A DNA stretch of 64,000 nucleotides from positions 4,836,001-4,900,000 of the forward strand of contig NZ_AP022576.1 in assembly GCF_010730355.1 (NCBI RefSeq), read 5' to 3'. A program made the position numbers and the translations under genes. The notes below the pieces were generated by a model. The model worked only from the letters and a program-made list of their open reading frames with translations. It was not told the DNA's origin and made no database searches. Shown here piece after piece: positions 11,681 to 21,000 of this stretch. Position 1 is the first letter of the stretch. Each line of letters begins with the position of its first letter. The stretch comes from Mycobacterium florentinum. Lineage in GTDB: Bacteria; Actinomycetota; Actinomycetes; Mycobacteriales; Mycobacteriaceae.

Positions 11681-13318
11681 GTGAGCAGGTTTACCGAGAA
11701 GATGATCCACAATGCCCACGTCTCGAAGAAGGGCATGGTCACCGGTGAACCCCACGCACCTGTTCGGCACACCTGGGGCGAGGTCCACGAGCGCGCGCGC
11801 TGCATCGCGGGCGGCCTGGCCGCCGCCGGCATCGGGCTCGGCGACGCCGTCGGGGTGCTCGCCGGCTTCCCGGTAGAGATCGCCCCCACTGCTCAAGGGT
11901 TATGGCTGCGCGGGGCCAGCCTGACCATGCTCCACCAGCCCACCCCACGCACGGACCTGGCCGTGTGGGCCGAGGACACCATGAACGTCATCGGCATGAT
12001 CGAGGCCAAGGTCGTCATCGTCTCCGAGCCCTTCCTGGTCGCCATCCCGGTGCTGGAAGAGAAGGGCATCAAAGTCCTCACCGTCGCCGACCTGCTCGCG
12101 TCGGAACCGATCGACCCCATCGAGGTCGGCGAGGACGATCTGGCGCTGATGCAGCTGACGTCCGGCTCGACCGGCTCGCCGAAGGCCGTCCAGATCACCC
12201 ACCGCAACATCTATTCCAACGCCGAGGCGATGTTCATCGGCGCGCAGTACGACATCGACAACGACGTGATGGTCAGCTGGCTGCCCTGCTTCCACGACAT
12301 GGGCATGGTCGGCTTCCTCACCATCCCGATGTACTTCGGCGCGGAGCTGGTCAAGGTCACGCCGATGGACTTCCTGCGCGACGCGCTGCTGTGGGCCAAG
12401 CTGATCGACAAGTACAAGGGCACCATGACCGCGGCGCCTAACTTCGCCTATGCGCTGCTGGCCAAGCGGCTGCGCCGCAACGCCAAGCCGGGTGACTTCG
12501 ACTTGTCCACCCTGCGCTTCGCGCTGTCCGGCGCCGAGCCCGTCGAGCCCGCCGACGTCGAGGACCTGCTGGACGCGGGTAAGCCGTTCGGCCTGAAGTC
12601 GTCGGCGATCCTGCCGGCCTACGGCATGGCCGAGACGACGCTGGCCGTGTCGTTCTCGGAGTGCAACGCCGGTCTCGTCGTCGACGAGGTGGACGCCGAC
12701 TTGCTGGCCGCGCTGCGCCGGGCCGTGCCCGCCACCAAGGGCAACACCCGCCGCCTGGCCACGCTCGGCCCGCTGCTGAAGGACCTCGAGGCCCGCATCA
12801 TCGACGAGCAGGGCAACGTGATGGCCCCGCGTGGTGTCGGCGTCATCGAGCTGCGCGGTGAGTCGCTGACCCCGGGCTACCTGACCATGGGCGGTTTCAT
12901 CTCCGCGCAGGACGAGCACGGCTGGTATGACACCGGCGACCTCGGCTACATCGACGAGAACGGCCACATCGTGGTCTGCGGCCGCGTCAAGGACGTCATC
13001 ATCATGGCCGGCCGCAACATCTACCCGACCGACATCGAGCGGGCCGCCTGCCGCGTCGACGGTGTCCGCCCCGGCTGCGCCGTGGCGGTCCGCCTGGACG
13101 CCGGACACTCCCGCGAGACGTTCGCGGTCGCGGTCGAGTCCAACGCCTTCCAGGACCCGGCCGAGGTGCGCCGGATGGAGCACGAGGTCGCCCGCGAGGT
13201 GCTCAAAGAGGTCGACATGCGGCCCCGCAACGTCGTGGTGCTGGGTCCTGGGACCATCCCGAAGACGCCGTCGGGCAAGCTGCGCCGGTCCAACTCCGTC
13301 ACCCTGGTCACCAGGTAG
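11681..13318 (+). CDS. pks16: Acyl-AMP ligase (Pks16-type)
   Basis: A 545-aa adenylate-forming enzyme. Despite its traditional name it has no polyketide synthase domains. The AMP-binding P-loop is [16 protein letters not shown] near residue 160, followed by [24 protein letters not shown] and the catalytic-lysine region [12 protein letters not shown] at the C-terminus. It activates a fatty acid as acyl-adenylate; whether the acceptor is CoA or an acyl carrier protein cannot be decided from sequence alone, but the fold is closest to the FAAL group. GTG 11681 has GGAGG about 6 nt upstream. It is the orthologue of Rv1013, and pth is convergent. Confidence 0.9.
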   Translation: MSRFTEKMIHNAHVSKKGMVTGEPHAPVRHTWGEVHERARCIAGGLAAAGIGLGDAVGVLAGFPVEIAPTAQGLWLRGASLTMLHQPTPRTDLAVWAEDTMNVIGMIEAKVVIVSEPFLVAIPVLEEKGIKVLTVADLLASEPIDPIEVGEDDLALMQLTSGSTGSPKAVQITHRNIYSNAEAMFIGAQYDIDNDVMVSWLPCFHDMGMVGFLTIPMYFGAELVKVTPMDFLRDALLWAKLIDKYKGTMTAAPNFAYALLAKRLRRNAKPGDFDLSTLRFALSGAEPVEPADVEDLLDAGKPFGLKSSAILPAYGMAETTLAVSFSECNAGLVVDEVDADLLAALRRAVPATKGNTRRLATLGPLLKDLEARIIDEQGNVMAPRGVGVIELRGESLTPGYLTMGGFISAQDEHGWYDTGDLGYIDENGHIVVCGRVKDVIIMAGRNIYPTDIERAACRVDGVRPGCAVAVRLDAGHSRETFAVAVESNAFQDPAEVRRMEHEVAREVLKEVDMRPRNVVVLGPGTIPKTPSGKLRRSNSVTLVTR

Positions 13319-13330
13319 CGCTTCGGCGCC

Positions 13331-13359
13331 GAGTGTGCGCTGAGGGCGGCGACACGCCG
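13331..13359. repeat. Dispersed intergenic repeat, copy 1, with hairpin
   Basis: A 29-nt element in the 75-bp gap between the convergent genes pks16 and pth. It starts GAGTGTGCGC and ends GGCGGCGACACGCCG. The inverted complement of 35928-35956 matches it at 27 of 29 positions. The end portion can fold as CGGCG-ACA-CGCCG. Confidence 0.6.
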
Positions 13360-13393
13360 ATCAGCGCCACCCTGGACGCCCACTGAATCCGGA

Positions 13394-13969
13394 CTACCAG
13401 GCGTGCACGCGGTTCTGCGCGGGCTCTAGCCCCAGTTCGATCAGCAGCTCGGTGGCGTCGGCCGCCTGCTCGCAGATCGCGGGGACCTCCGGCCGCTCGC
13501 CGGCGGTGAATGTCTCCAGCACGAACGCCGCCGGGTCTTTGCGTCCGGGCGGACGCCCGATCCCGATGCGGACCCGCTGAAAATCCTTGGTGCCCAGCGC
13601 CGAGGCCACCGAACGCAGCCCGTTGTGGCCGCCCTCGCCGCCGCCGATCTTGAGCCGGATGCGACCGAAGTCGAGGTCGAGTTCGTCGTGGATGACGACA
13701 ATGTCGGCCGGCGCCACGGAGTAGAACTTAGCCAGCGGACCGACCTGGCGGCCGGACTCGTTCATGTAGCAGCGCGGCTTGGCCACCAGCACCGAATGTC
13801 CCGCGAGCCGGCCGCTGACGACTTCGGCGCCGGAGCGCTTGTGCACCTTGAACTTTGAGCCCAGCCGTGCGGCGAGCAGGTCGGCAACCATGAACCCGAG
13901 GTTGTGCCGGGTTCGGGCGTAGTTGTCTCCGGGATTGCCCAGGCCGACCACCAAAAGCGGTTCGGCCAC
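13394..13969 (-). CDS. pth: Peptidyl-tRNA hydrolase
   Basis: A 191-aa monomeric hydrolase that releases peptides from prematurely dissociated peptidyl-tRNA. Key motifs: [15 protein letters not shown] with the catalytic His near residue 22, [13 protein letters not shown], and [15 protein letters not shown] with the catalytic Asp, followed by [12 protein letters not shown]. Length and motifs match Rv1014c. It lies 12 bp downstream of rplY on the same strand, the same pairing as in M. tuberculosis, so the two are probably co-transcribed. Confidence 0.97.
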   Translation of the reverse strand: MAEPLLVVGLGNPGDNYARTRHNLGFMVADLLAARLGSKFKVHKRSGAEVVSGRLAGHSVLVAKPRCYMNESGRQVGPLAKFYSVAPADIVVIHDELDLDFGRIRLKIGGGEGGHNGLRSVASALGTKDFQRVRIGIGRPPGRKDPAAFVLETFTAGERPEVPAICEQAADATELLIELGLEPAQNRVHAW

Positions 13970-13981
13970 GTCGACGGCCGC

Positions 13982-14641
13982 CTACTCGGACTCTTCTTCG
14001 GAGGCCTCGGCTTCGCCGGCCTCCTCTTCGGCGGCTTCGGCGGCCTCGCCGGTCTCGCCCGCGCCCTCTTCCTCGAGGTCTTGGGCGGTCGGCGCGTTCA
14101 CCACGTTCACCACCAGCGTCTCCGGGTCGGAGATCAGGTTGACGCCCGACGGCAGCGCGATCTGTCCGGCGGTGAACTGGGTGCCCGGTTCGGCGTCCTC
14201 GACCGACACCGTCAACTGCTCGGGAATCGACAGCGCCTCGGCCTCGATCTCGATGGTGTTGGTCTCCTGGGTGACCAGTGTGTCCGGTCCGGCCTCACCC
14301 TCGACGACGACCGTGACCTCGACGACGACCTTCTCGCCGCGACGCACGACCAGCAGGTCGGCGTGCTGAATGTTGCGGCGGATCGGGTGGATGTCGAGCG
14401 CCTTGGTCAGGGCCAGCTGTTCCTTGCCGGCGATGTCCAGGGTCAGCACCGCGTTGGTACCGGAGTGGCGCAGCACGGCGGCGAAGTCGTGTCCGGGCAA
14501 TTCCAGGTGCTGGGGGTCGGCGCCGTGGCCGTAGAGGACAGCGGGAATCTTGCCCTCGCGGCGGGCCCGCCGGGACGCGCCCTTGCCCGTCTCGGTTCGC
14601 ACCGTGACCGTGAGTTGGTTGACTGCGGACTTCTTAGCCAT
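13982..14641 (-). CDS. rplY: Large-subunit ribosomal protein bL25 (CTC type)
   Basis: A 219-aa long-form bL25/CTC protein that binds 5S rRNA. The N-terminal domain contains [19 protein letters not shown] and [17 protein letters not shown]; the C-terminal domain is the CTC beta extension ([18 protein letters not shown]). It ends in a strongly acidic Ala/Glu tail of about 40 residues ([20 protein letters not shown]), typical of mycobacterial copies. The ATG at 14641 has a GGAGCGACACG ribosome site. It is followed by pth in an operon. Confidence 0.96.
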   Translation of the reverse strand: MAKKSAVNQLTVTVRTETGKGASRRARREGKIPAVLYGHGADPQHLELPGHDFAAVLRHSGTNAVLTLDIAGKEQLALTKALDIHPIRRNIQHADLLVVRRGEKVVVEVTVVVEGEAGPDTLVTQETNTIEIEAEALSIPEQLTVSVEDAEPGTQFTAGQIALPSGVNLISDPETLVVNVVNAPTAQDLEEEGAGETGEAAEAAEEEAGEAEASEEESE

Positions 14642-14783
14642 CGTGTCGCTCCTGTGTGCTCTGTACCTGAGTTCTCAAGGCACGGCCAGGGTCGCGACAT
14701 ATGTCGGTCTCCGTCGATAACGGTGCTGGCTAGACGCCTGCCACCCTCGCCGTGACGCCCGGCCAGGGTAGCGCATCGGCGCC

Positions 14784-15653
14784 TCAGAGCGGAAATTTGG
14801 TGCCGGTGAGCTGCTCGGACACGTCCCAGAGCGCGGTCGCGGTGGTCGGATCCTGTGCCTGCCGGCTGCGGCTGACGGGTTGGGTCCGGCCAATCCAGCC
14901 GAATTTGGGACCGATGAACGTGTCACCGGGCAGGTCCTGCGACGCGGCATACAGCGTTTGCTGCGCGCCGAAATCGGCGCTGGTGCTCACCACCCGGGTG
15001 GCGGCCACCATCAGCGCGTCGCCCAGCTTGCGCCCGGTGGCGCCCTGCAGATTGGTGTGCGAGTAGCCGGGATGGGCCGCCACGGCGCGCAGCGACGAAC
15101 CGGCCAGCTTGAGCCGTCGCTGCAGCTCGCTGGTGAACAGCAGGTTGGCCAGCTTCGACTGGCTGTAGGCCAGCCAGGCCGAATACCGCCGGTTCTTCCA
15201 ATTGAGGTCTTCGAAGTCGATCCGGCCGGGCCAGTGCGCCATCGACGACAGCGTCACCACCCGGTCGGTGAGCTTGGGAAGCAACAGGTTGGTCAGCGCG
15301 AAATGACCGAAGTGGTTGGTGCCCATCTGGCTCTCGAAGCCGTCGGCGGTCAGCGCGAACGGGGCGGCCATGATGCCGGCATTGTTGATCAGCAGGTCGG
15401 CCTTGTCGATCCCGTCGGCGAATCGCCGCACCGACGCCAGGTCCTGCAGATCCAGCCGGCGCACCTCGACGTCACCGGTCATGGAAGCGGCGGCGGCCTC
15501 GCCCTTGCTCGGGGTGCGCACGGCCAGGATGACGTTGGCGCCGACCCGGGCCAGCTCGCGGGCCGTGATCGCACCCAGCCCACTGTTGGCGCCGGTGACG
15601 ATCACGGTGCGCCCGGCGAATGACGGTAGATCAGCAGCGGTCCAGTCGGTCAT
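14784..15653 (-). CDS. Short-chain dehydrogenase/reductase
   Basis: A 289-aa classical or extended SDR with the NAD(P) motif VTGANSGLGAITAR near residue 20, structural motif NNAGIMAAP, a catalytic Ser region (VVTLSSMAHW) and the catalytic YSQSK. The motif set and the SRLQ-like C-terminus resemble the retinol dehydrogenase/oxidoreductase group of mycobacterial SDRs. Substrate unknown. ATG 15653 is chosen over the upstream frame, which runs into the P450 gene. It starts only 14 bp after the P450 stop codon, so the two form an operon in which oxidation and dehydrogenation of one substrate are plausible. The gene is absent between rplY and lpqT in the M. tuberculosis order as I recall it. Confidence 0.88.
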   Translation of the reverse strand: MTDWTAADLPSFAGRTVIVTGANSGLGAITARELARVGANVILAVRTPSKGEAAAASMTGDVEVRRLDLQDLASVRRFADGIDKADLLINNAGIMAAPFALTADGFESQMGTNHFGHFALTNLLLPKLTDRVVTLSSMAHWPGRIDFEDLNWKNRRYSAWLAYSQSKLANLLFTSELQRRLKLAGSSLRAVAAHPGYSHTNLQGATGRKLGDALMVAATRVVSTSADFGAQQTLYAASQDLPGDTFIGPKFGWIGRTQPVSRSRQAQDPTTATALWDVSEQLTGTKFPL

Positions 15654-15667
15654 GCCCTCAGTGTCTA

Positions 15668-16900
15668 CTAGTGCCCGGGGTCGAACTCCACGGGCAGGGT
15701 GGTGGGACCGGTGATCCCGGCCATGCCTTTCCACGGGCTCGGACCCGTCTGGCGGGCATTGGGCATGCGCTGCGTGATGATGCGCAGCCCCTCAGTGAGT
15801 TCCAGCCGCGCCAGATGAGCGCCCAGGCAATAGTGCACGCCGCCGCCGAAGTTCATGATCGGCGCCGCGCCTGCACGGGTGATGTCGAGCCGGCCGGGGT
15901 CCTCATAGACGCACGCGTCGCGGTTGGCCGCGGCGGTGTTGGCCGCCACCAGGGTGCCGGCCGGGATGCGAACCCCGGCCAAGTCGACGTCTTCGGCGGC
16001 TCGCCGGATGGTGCCGAAAATAATTGGGCAATAACGCATTAGCTCGTCAACCGCGCCGGGTACCAGTTCCGGATGCCGGGCGAGCAGCGCCCATTGGTCG
16101 GGGTGGGCGCAAAGCACCCCCACGGCCGCCGCCAGCTGGTTGCGGGTGGTGTCGGTGCCGGCGCCGAGCAGGGTGCCGCAGAGCATGACCAGTTCGTCGT
16201 GGGTGAGCCGGTCGCCGTCGTCTTCGGCGCGGATCAAATCGGAAATCAGATCGTCGGTCAAAGACGTTCGGCGTTGGGCGATCAGGTCTTCGAGGTAGGC
16301 GTCGAGTTCGTCCCACGCCGCGAGGATCGCGGGCGTGTCCTCGGCGATGTTCCATTCGAAGATTTTCTTGATCCCGTCGACCCAGGCGGAGAACAACTGC
16401 CAATCCTTGGCCGGCGCGCCCAGCAGCGCGCAGATGACCGGAGTCGGGTAGCCGCGGGCGATATCGGACACCACGTCGCAATGGCCGACCGTGGTGAGTG
16501 GTTCGACTAGCCCGCTGATGATTTCGGCGGCGACGGTTCGCAGTCGCTCGGCGGCGCGCGGCGCGAAAGCCTTCGACACCAGCCGGCGCAGGCGATGATG
16601 CACGGCGCCGTCGAGGCCCAGGATGTTGGCGGTCGCCCGGTCCCACAGCGGACCCGAGGTCACCCCCTGCGCGTCGAGTCCCAGGCCGTGGGCGGTGACG
16701 AACCGGTTGTCGCGCAGTACCGTGCGGACCGCTTCGTAGCTTAAGACCTCGGGTCCGTAGCGGCCGATCACGATGGGGGCCTGGCTTCGGGCGGCGGCCA
16801 GGATACGGTGTGCCTCCTGCGGATCGGTGAGGTGGTCGTAGGCAATTGCGGGCAATCCCGCGTCGAAAACGCTCGGGCAGTCGCTGATCAAAGTGGTCAT
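15668..16900 (-). CDS. Cytochrome P450
   Basis: A 410-aa soluble bacterial P450 mono-oxygenase. The haem-binding loop is FGGGVHYCLGAHLARLE with the Cys ligand near residue 352. The oxygen-activating I-helix reads LLGAGTDTTRNQL, the ExxR motif is ELMR, and HHRLRRLVSKAFAP supplies the C-helix haem contacts. The CYP family and substrate cannot be assigned by eye. Ferredoxin and reductase partners are not encoded beside it. It is transcribed with the SDR gene and is divergent from the large cyclase-LuxR gene, whose start is 139 bp away. Confidence 0.93.
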   Translation of the reverse strand: MTTLISDCPSVFDAGLPAIAYDHLTDPQEAHRILAAARSQAPIVIGRYGPEVLSYEAVRTVLRDNRFVTAHGLGLDAQGVTSGPLWDRATANILGLDGAVHHRLRRLVSKAFAPRAAERLRTVAAEIISGLVEPLTTVGHCDVVSDIARGYPTPVICALLGAPAKDWQLFSAWVDGIKKIFEWNIAEDTPAILAAWDELDAYLEDLIAQRRTSLTDDLISDLIRAEDDGDRLTHDELVMLCGTLLGAGTDTTRNQLAAAVGVLCAHPDQWALLARHPELVPGAVDELMRYCPIIFGTIRRAAEDVDLAGVRIPAGTLVAANTAAANRDACVYEDPGRLDITRAGAAPIMNFGGGVHYCLGAHLARLELTEGLRIITQRMPNARQTGPSPWKGMAGITGPTTLPVEFDPGH

Positions 16901-16946
16901 GGCAGTCGACTATCCGGTGGCGCGCGAGCAAGACCATCCGCCGCAG

Positions 16947-17006
16947 CGCGTAGATGTGCGTGCCGCCGGTCGTAAATCCGCGCGGGCCGTACCGCGCATC
17001 TACGCG
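16947..17006. promoter_or_regulatory. Inverted repeat in the P450 / cyclase-LuxR divergent promoter
   Basis: Two 14-bp arms, 16947-16960 (CGCGTAGATGTGCG) and 16993-17006 (CGCGCATCTACGCG), are inverted copies with 13 of 14 matches and a 32-bp spacer. They sit between the two divergent start codons, where a regulator controlling both directions would bind. The arms could also form a hairpin in the cyclase-LuxR mRNA leader. Confidence 0.45.
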
Positions 17007-17039
17007 TTCTTGCCGATGTTTTGCCTCGGCGAGACGGCG

Positions 17040-20000
17040 ATGCTGACTACCATGAGCCAAAATGCGGACCTACCGTCGCTAACCTGGAGCGATTTGGGCG
17101 TGAGCGAGTTGCTGCCGACCGGCACGGTGACGTTGCTGCTGGCCGACGTCGAGGGTTCGACGCGGCTGTGGGAAACCCAACCCGAGCAGATGACTGCGGC
17201 GCTCGCACAGTTGAACCGCACCGTGGACAAGACGGTGGCGGCCTTCGGCGGGGTGCGCCCGGTCGAGCAGGGTGAGGGTGACAGTTTCGTGGCGGCATTC
17301 GCGCGAGCATCGGATGCGGTGGCGTGTGCGTTGGTGTTGCAGCGGGAACCGCTGAGTCCGATTCGGCTGCGCATCGGGTTGCACACCGGTGAGGTCCAGC
17401 TGCGCGACGACGCCAACTACGCCGGGCCGACCATCAACCGCACCGCGCGACTACGCGATCTGGGCCATGGCGGGCAGACGGTGTTGTCCGGGGTCACCGA
17501 ATCGCTGGTGGTGGATCGGCTGCCCGACGGCGCGTGGTTGGCCGATCTGGGTAGTTACCCATTGCGTGATCTCCCGCGCCCGGAACGGGTGGTGCAGCTG
17601 TGTCATCCGGACCTGCGCAATGAATTTCCCCCGCTTCGTGTCCGCACAGTCGTTGCATCGCACAATCTTCCGGCGCAGTTGACGAGTTTCGTTGGGCGCC
17701 AAGCAGAAATGGGGGAGTTGCGGCAACTGGTGGCGGCCAACCGACTGGTGACATTGACCGGCGCTGGGGGTGCGGGAAAGACCCGACTCGCCGTGGAAGT
17801 GGCTTCGCTGCTCAGTAGAGAGTTCGCCGATGGGATCTGGTACATGGACCTGGCTCCGATCACCATCGAGGCTGTCGTTCCCGAGACCGTGGCGCGCCGG
17901 CTGGGTCTGCCCGATCAGCCGGGCCGTTCCACCATGGAATTGCTGTTGAGGTTCTTCAGCGAGAAGAAAATGCTGTTGCTGCTCGACAATTGTGAGCACC
18001 TGCTCGAGGTCTGCGGAACGATGACCATCGAATTACTGGCAGCCAGCCCGCAATTGACGATTCTGACCACCAGTCGTGAGCCACTCGGGGTGCCCGGTGA
18101 GCTGAGCTGGCGGGTGCCGTCATTGTCACTTTCCGACGGAGCGATCGAACTGTTCACCGACCGCGCCCGTCGTGCGCGCCCCGAATTCATGGTGAGAGAA
18201 GACAACCAAGCGCTGGTGACCGAAATCTGCAAGCGCCTTGATGGCATGCCGTTAGCTATCGAGCTTGCCGCGGCACGGGTTCGGGCGCTGTCGCTATCGC
18301 AGATCGTTGGCAGTCTGCATGACCGGTTCCGCTTGCTGACCGGGGGTGCGCGAACCGCGGTACGTCGTCAGCAGACGTTGCGAGCGTCGGTGGACTGGTC
18401 GCATGCGTTGTTGACCGAGCCTGAGCAGGTGTTGTTCCGGCGGCTGGCCGCGTTCGCCGGTGGATTCGATCTGGACGCCGCCCAAGCTGTCGGTGTCGAC
18501 AGCGACGTCGAAAGCTACCAGCTGCTAGACCAATTGAGCTTGCTGGTCGACAAATCCCTGGTGGTCACCGACGATACCGGCGACGGCATGAGATACCGCT
18601 TGTTGGAAACGGTTCGCCAGTACGCGCAAGAAAAGCTCGGCGAATCCGGTGAGGCGGAGCAGGTGCGAACTCGCCACCGCGACTACTACACGGCCAAGGC
18701 CGTCGATTTAGAGTCACAGAGGCTGGCCGGGGTTGAGACACTATTGCATTGGGCGCAAACGGAAATTGAAAATCTGCGCGCCGCCTACAGTTGGAGCCGA
18801 GAAAAGTCTGACGACGAAACAGCATTGCGACTGATCCTGTCGCTGCAGCCATTGTGGTTGCGGGCCGGCCGTGTCGGAGAAGCTCTAGCGGGTCTCGATG
18901 CTGTGTTAACCGACCAGGGAAACTCGCTCGTGGCACCGGCTGTGCGCACGGCCGCGGTGATCCAGCGACAGTTCTTGGCCGCCTGGGTCGGTTTTCCGAC
19001 GGAGCTGGATACGGCGCAGGACGCGCTGGCCGTCGCCCGTCAGCTCGACGACTCGGCGCTGATCACCCGTGCCCTGATCGTGTGCGGGATGTCTGCCGTC
19101 TACGACGCTGAGGTGGTCCAGACCTACCTCGCCGAAGCGATCGAACTGGTCCGCGCGGCCGGTGACCGGTGGACCCTGTGCCAAATCTTGAGCCATCAGG
19201 CGACGGCGGGCGCGATGGCCGGCGAACCGACCGCAACGCGCGCGGCCGCCGAGGAGGGACGCGACCTCGCCGATGCAATCGGTGATCCGTTCTACTCACG
19301 AAACTGCAGGACCTGGCTGGTCATCGCGCTGCTGATGGAGGGGCATCTCGCCGAAGCGGCCGACGTTGCGCGTTCTCTCGCTGAGGAGGCCGAGGAGGCC
19401 GGGGATCAACTGATGAAGCTTTACGGCCGCCTGGTGTATGGCGTGGTGCTGGCCCGCCAAGGGCAGGGGCCCGCCGCGCACGCAGCGGCGCAATCCGCGC
19501 GGATAGCCGCAGAGGTGTTGGGCGGGGTGGCGGAAGACACGGTGTACGCGGTCCTCGGTGACGCCGCTTTGGCAGCTGGCGATGGTGCCGCGGCAATACA
19601 GTTTTGCGAGACGGCGTGGAAGTACACCAATCCACTGCGCGAGGTGTTCATCAGATCCACCAACGCAATCGCCCATGCGGCCTTGGCTAGCGGCGATGTG
19701 GCGAAGGCGCGCCGCTGGGCCGATGAGAACGTCGCAATGACACCGGGCTGGCAACGATTGCCGGCGCTGGTCATTCGGGCCTACATTGCGGAGGCTCAAG
19801 GCGAGCGCGGCCAGGCGGAGCGTGACGTCCACGAGGCGCTCACTATCGCCGACCGCACCCAGGCGTATCTGCATGTGGATGACGCACTGGAATGCCTTGC
19901 CCGCCTGGCCGTCGACGACGGCAATCACCAGCATGCCGCGCGTCTGATGGGTGCTGCGGAGCCCATGCGACAGCGTATGACACACGCGCGCTTCCCGATG

Positions 20001-20348
20001 TATCAAGCTGACTATGACACCGCGCTAGATACCGTACGGGAGGCGTTGGGCCAGAAGGACTTTGACGCGGTCTGGGCAGAAGGTGCCGCGCTGACGACGG
20101 AGGAAGCGATCGCCTACGCACAACGCGGTCGCGGTGCCCGCGGGCGACCGGCCAGTGGGTGGGGATCGTTGACTCCGGTGGAACAGGACGTGGTCCGGCT
20201 GGTCGTCGAGGGGCTGGGCAACAAGGACATCGGCGCGCGGCTGTTCATCTCGCCGCGCACCGTGCAGACCCATCTCACGCACGTCTACGCCAAGCTGGGA
20301 TTAACGTCTCGCGTGCAGCTTGTGCAGGAAGCCGGCCGTCACGCCTGA
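17040..20348 (+). CDS. Adenylate/guanylate cyclase - STAND ATPase - LuxR regulator (Rv0386-like)
   Basis: About 1102 aa from ATG 17040 (ATG 17052 also possible). Residues 28-190 form a class III nucleotide cyclase domain (LLLADVEGSTRLWE with metal Asp36; GEGDSFVAAF with metal Asp81; NYAGPTINRTARL with transition-state Asn133 and Arg137). Next is an NB-ARC/STAND ATPase with P-loop TGAGGAGKTRLA and Walker B MLLLLDNCEHLLE, then TPR-like helices, and finally a LuxR HTH (LTPVEQDVVRLVVEGLGNKDI and PRTVQTHLTHVYAKLGL). The purine-selecting Lys/Asp pair of canonical cyclases is replaced by Gln77 and Asn126, the same substitution reported for Rv0386. It probably couples a cyclic-nucleotide or ligand signal to transcription, perhaps of the divergent P450-SDR pair (inference). 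Confidence 0.9.
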   Translation: MLTTMSQNADLPSLTWSDLGVSELLPTGTVTLLLADVEGSTRLWETQPEQMTAALAQLNRTVDKTVAAFGGVRPVEQGEGDSFVAAFARASDAVACALVLQREPLSPIRLRIGLHTGEVQLRDDANYAGPTINRTARLRDLGHGGQTVLSGVTESLVVDRLPDGAWLADLGSYPLRDLPRPERVVQLCHPDLRNEFPPLRVRTVVASHNLPAQLTSFVGRQAEMGELRQLVAANRLVTLTGAGGAGKTRLAVEVASLLSREFADGIWYMDLAPITIEAVVPETVARRLGLPDQPGRSTMELLLRFFSEKKMLLLLDNCEHLLEVCGTMTIELLAASPQLTILTTSREPLGVPGELSWRVPSLSLSDGAIELFTDRARRARPEFMVREDNQALVTEICKRLDGMPLAIELAAARVRALSLSQIVGSLHDRFRLLTGGARTAVRRQQTLRASVDWSHALLTEPEQVLFRRLAAFAGGFDLDAAQAVGVDSDVESYQLLDQLSLLVDKSLVVTDDTGDGMRYRLLETVRQYAQEKLGESGEAEQVRTRHRDYYTAKAVDLESQRLAGVETLLHWAQTEIENLRAAYSWSREKSDDETALRLILSLQPLWLRAGRVGEALAGLDAVLTDQGNSLVAPAVRTAAVIQRQFLAAWVGFPTELDTAQDALAVARQLDDSALITRALIVCGMSAVYDAEVVQTYLAEAIELVRAAGDRWTLCQILSHQATAGAMAGEPTATRAAAEEGRDLADAIGDPFYSRNCRTWLVIALLMEGHLAEAADVARSLAEEAEEAGDQLMKLYGRLVYGVVLARQGQGPAAHAAAQSARIAAEVLGGVAEDTVYAVLGDAALAAGDGAAAIQFCETAWKYTNPLREVFIRSTNAIAHAALASGDVAKARRWADENVAMTPGWQRLPALVIRAYIAEAQGERGQAERDVHEALTIADRTQAYLHVDDALECLARLAVDDGNHQHAARLMGAAEPMRQRMTHARFPMYQADYDTALDTVREALGQKDFDAVWAEGAALTTEEAIAYAQRGRGARGRPASGWGSLTPVEQDVVRLVVEGLGNKDIGARLFISPRTVQTHLTHVYAKLGLTSRVQLVQEAGRHA

Positions 20349-20349
20349 A

Positions 20350-21000
20350 TCACTTTGTGGTGACGACGAATCCGTGGATGATCGTGTCGATGTCGGTCGA
20401 CTGCGCGGCGGCCTGGTCGGCCAGGCCCGTGATGGTCAGCTGGACGAAGTAGCGCTGCTTGGCCGGCGGCGACCCGGTCGGCAGCACGATTCGGTTCCAC
20501 GTGTGCAGCCGGGTGCCATTGTCACTGTTGTAACTGCCCTGGATCATCGATGAGGGAAACCCGTTGTAGGGCGCCATCGAAGAGTCCAATTGCTTGAAGT
20601 TCTCGAACAGTTGGGCATCGTCGTTGCCGTGCTTGATGACGTCCGCCGGGTCGAAGTTCCCGTTCAGGGCGAACACCACCAGCCGCGCGGTCGGATACTT
20701 CTTGTCCTTGGCCAGGATCACCGTCTCGGGCGCGATATGCGGATCGGTGAATGGCGACCAGCCCGGTGGCGTCGGTATCGACACCTTCAAATCGGTCAGG
20801 GCGCTCGGCGCCACCTGCTTGCCGGTCACGCCGATGCTGTTCAGATACTGCGACAGGGGGACCGGCTTCTCGACTGTGGTGGTGGTCGTGGCGGTCGAAC
20901 TCGTCGTCCAGACTGATTGGTAATCAGGAGCTTTCGGCCCGCAAGCAACCGCGAACACCGGCAGCGCGGCGAACGCGACAGCGGCCGCGAGCCGTCTCAC
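20350..21000 (-). CDS. lpqT: LpqT-like lipoprotein (LpqN/LpqT family)
   Basis: A 216-aa lipoprotein. The signal MRRLAAAVAFAALPVFAVAC ends in a lipobox with the lipidated Cys at residue 20, followed by a Thr/Ser-rich linker (TTSSTATTTTTVEKP) and the LpqN/LpqT mixed alpha-beta fold (PTPPGWSPFTDP, ARLVVFALNGNFDPADVIKHG, RYFVQLTITGLADQA). The family is mycobacterial and cell-envelope-associated; its role is not firmly known. GTG 21000 overlaps the arsC stop as GTGA, so translation is coupled to arsC. It ends one base from the convergent cyclase-LuxR gene, with no room for a terminator. Orthologue of Rv1016c. Confidence 0.93.
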   Translation of the reverse strand: MRRLAAAVAFAALPVFAVACGPKAPDYQSVWTTSSTATTTTTVEKPVPLSQYLNSIGVTGKQVAPSALTDLKVSIPTPPGWSPFTDPHIAPETVILAKDKKYPTARLVVFALNGNFDPADVIKHGNDDAQLFENFKQLDSSMAPYNGFPSSMIQGSYNSDNGTRLHTWNRIVLPTGSPPAKQRYFVQLTITGLADQAAAQSTDIDTIIHGFVVTTK

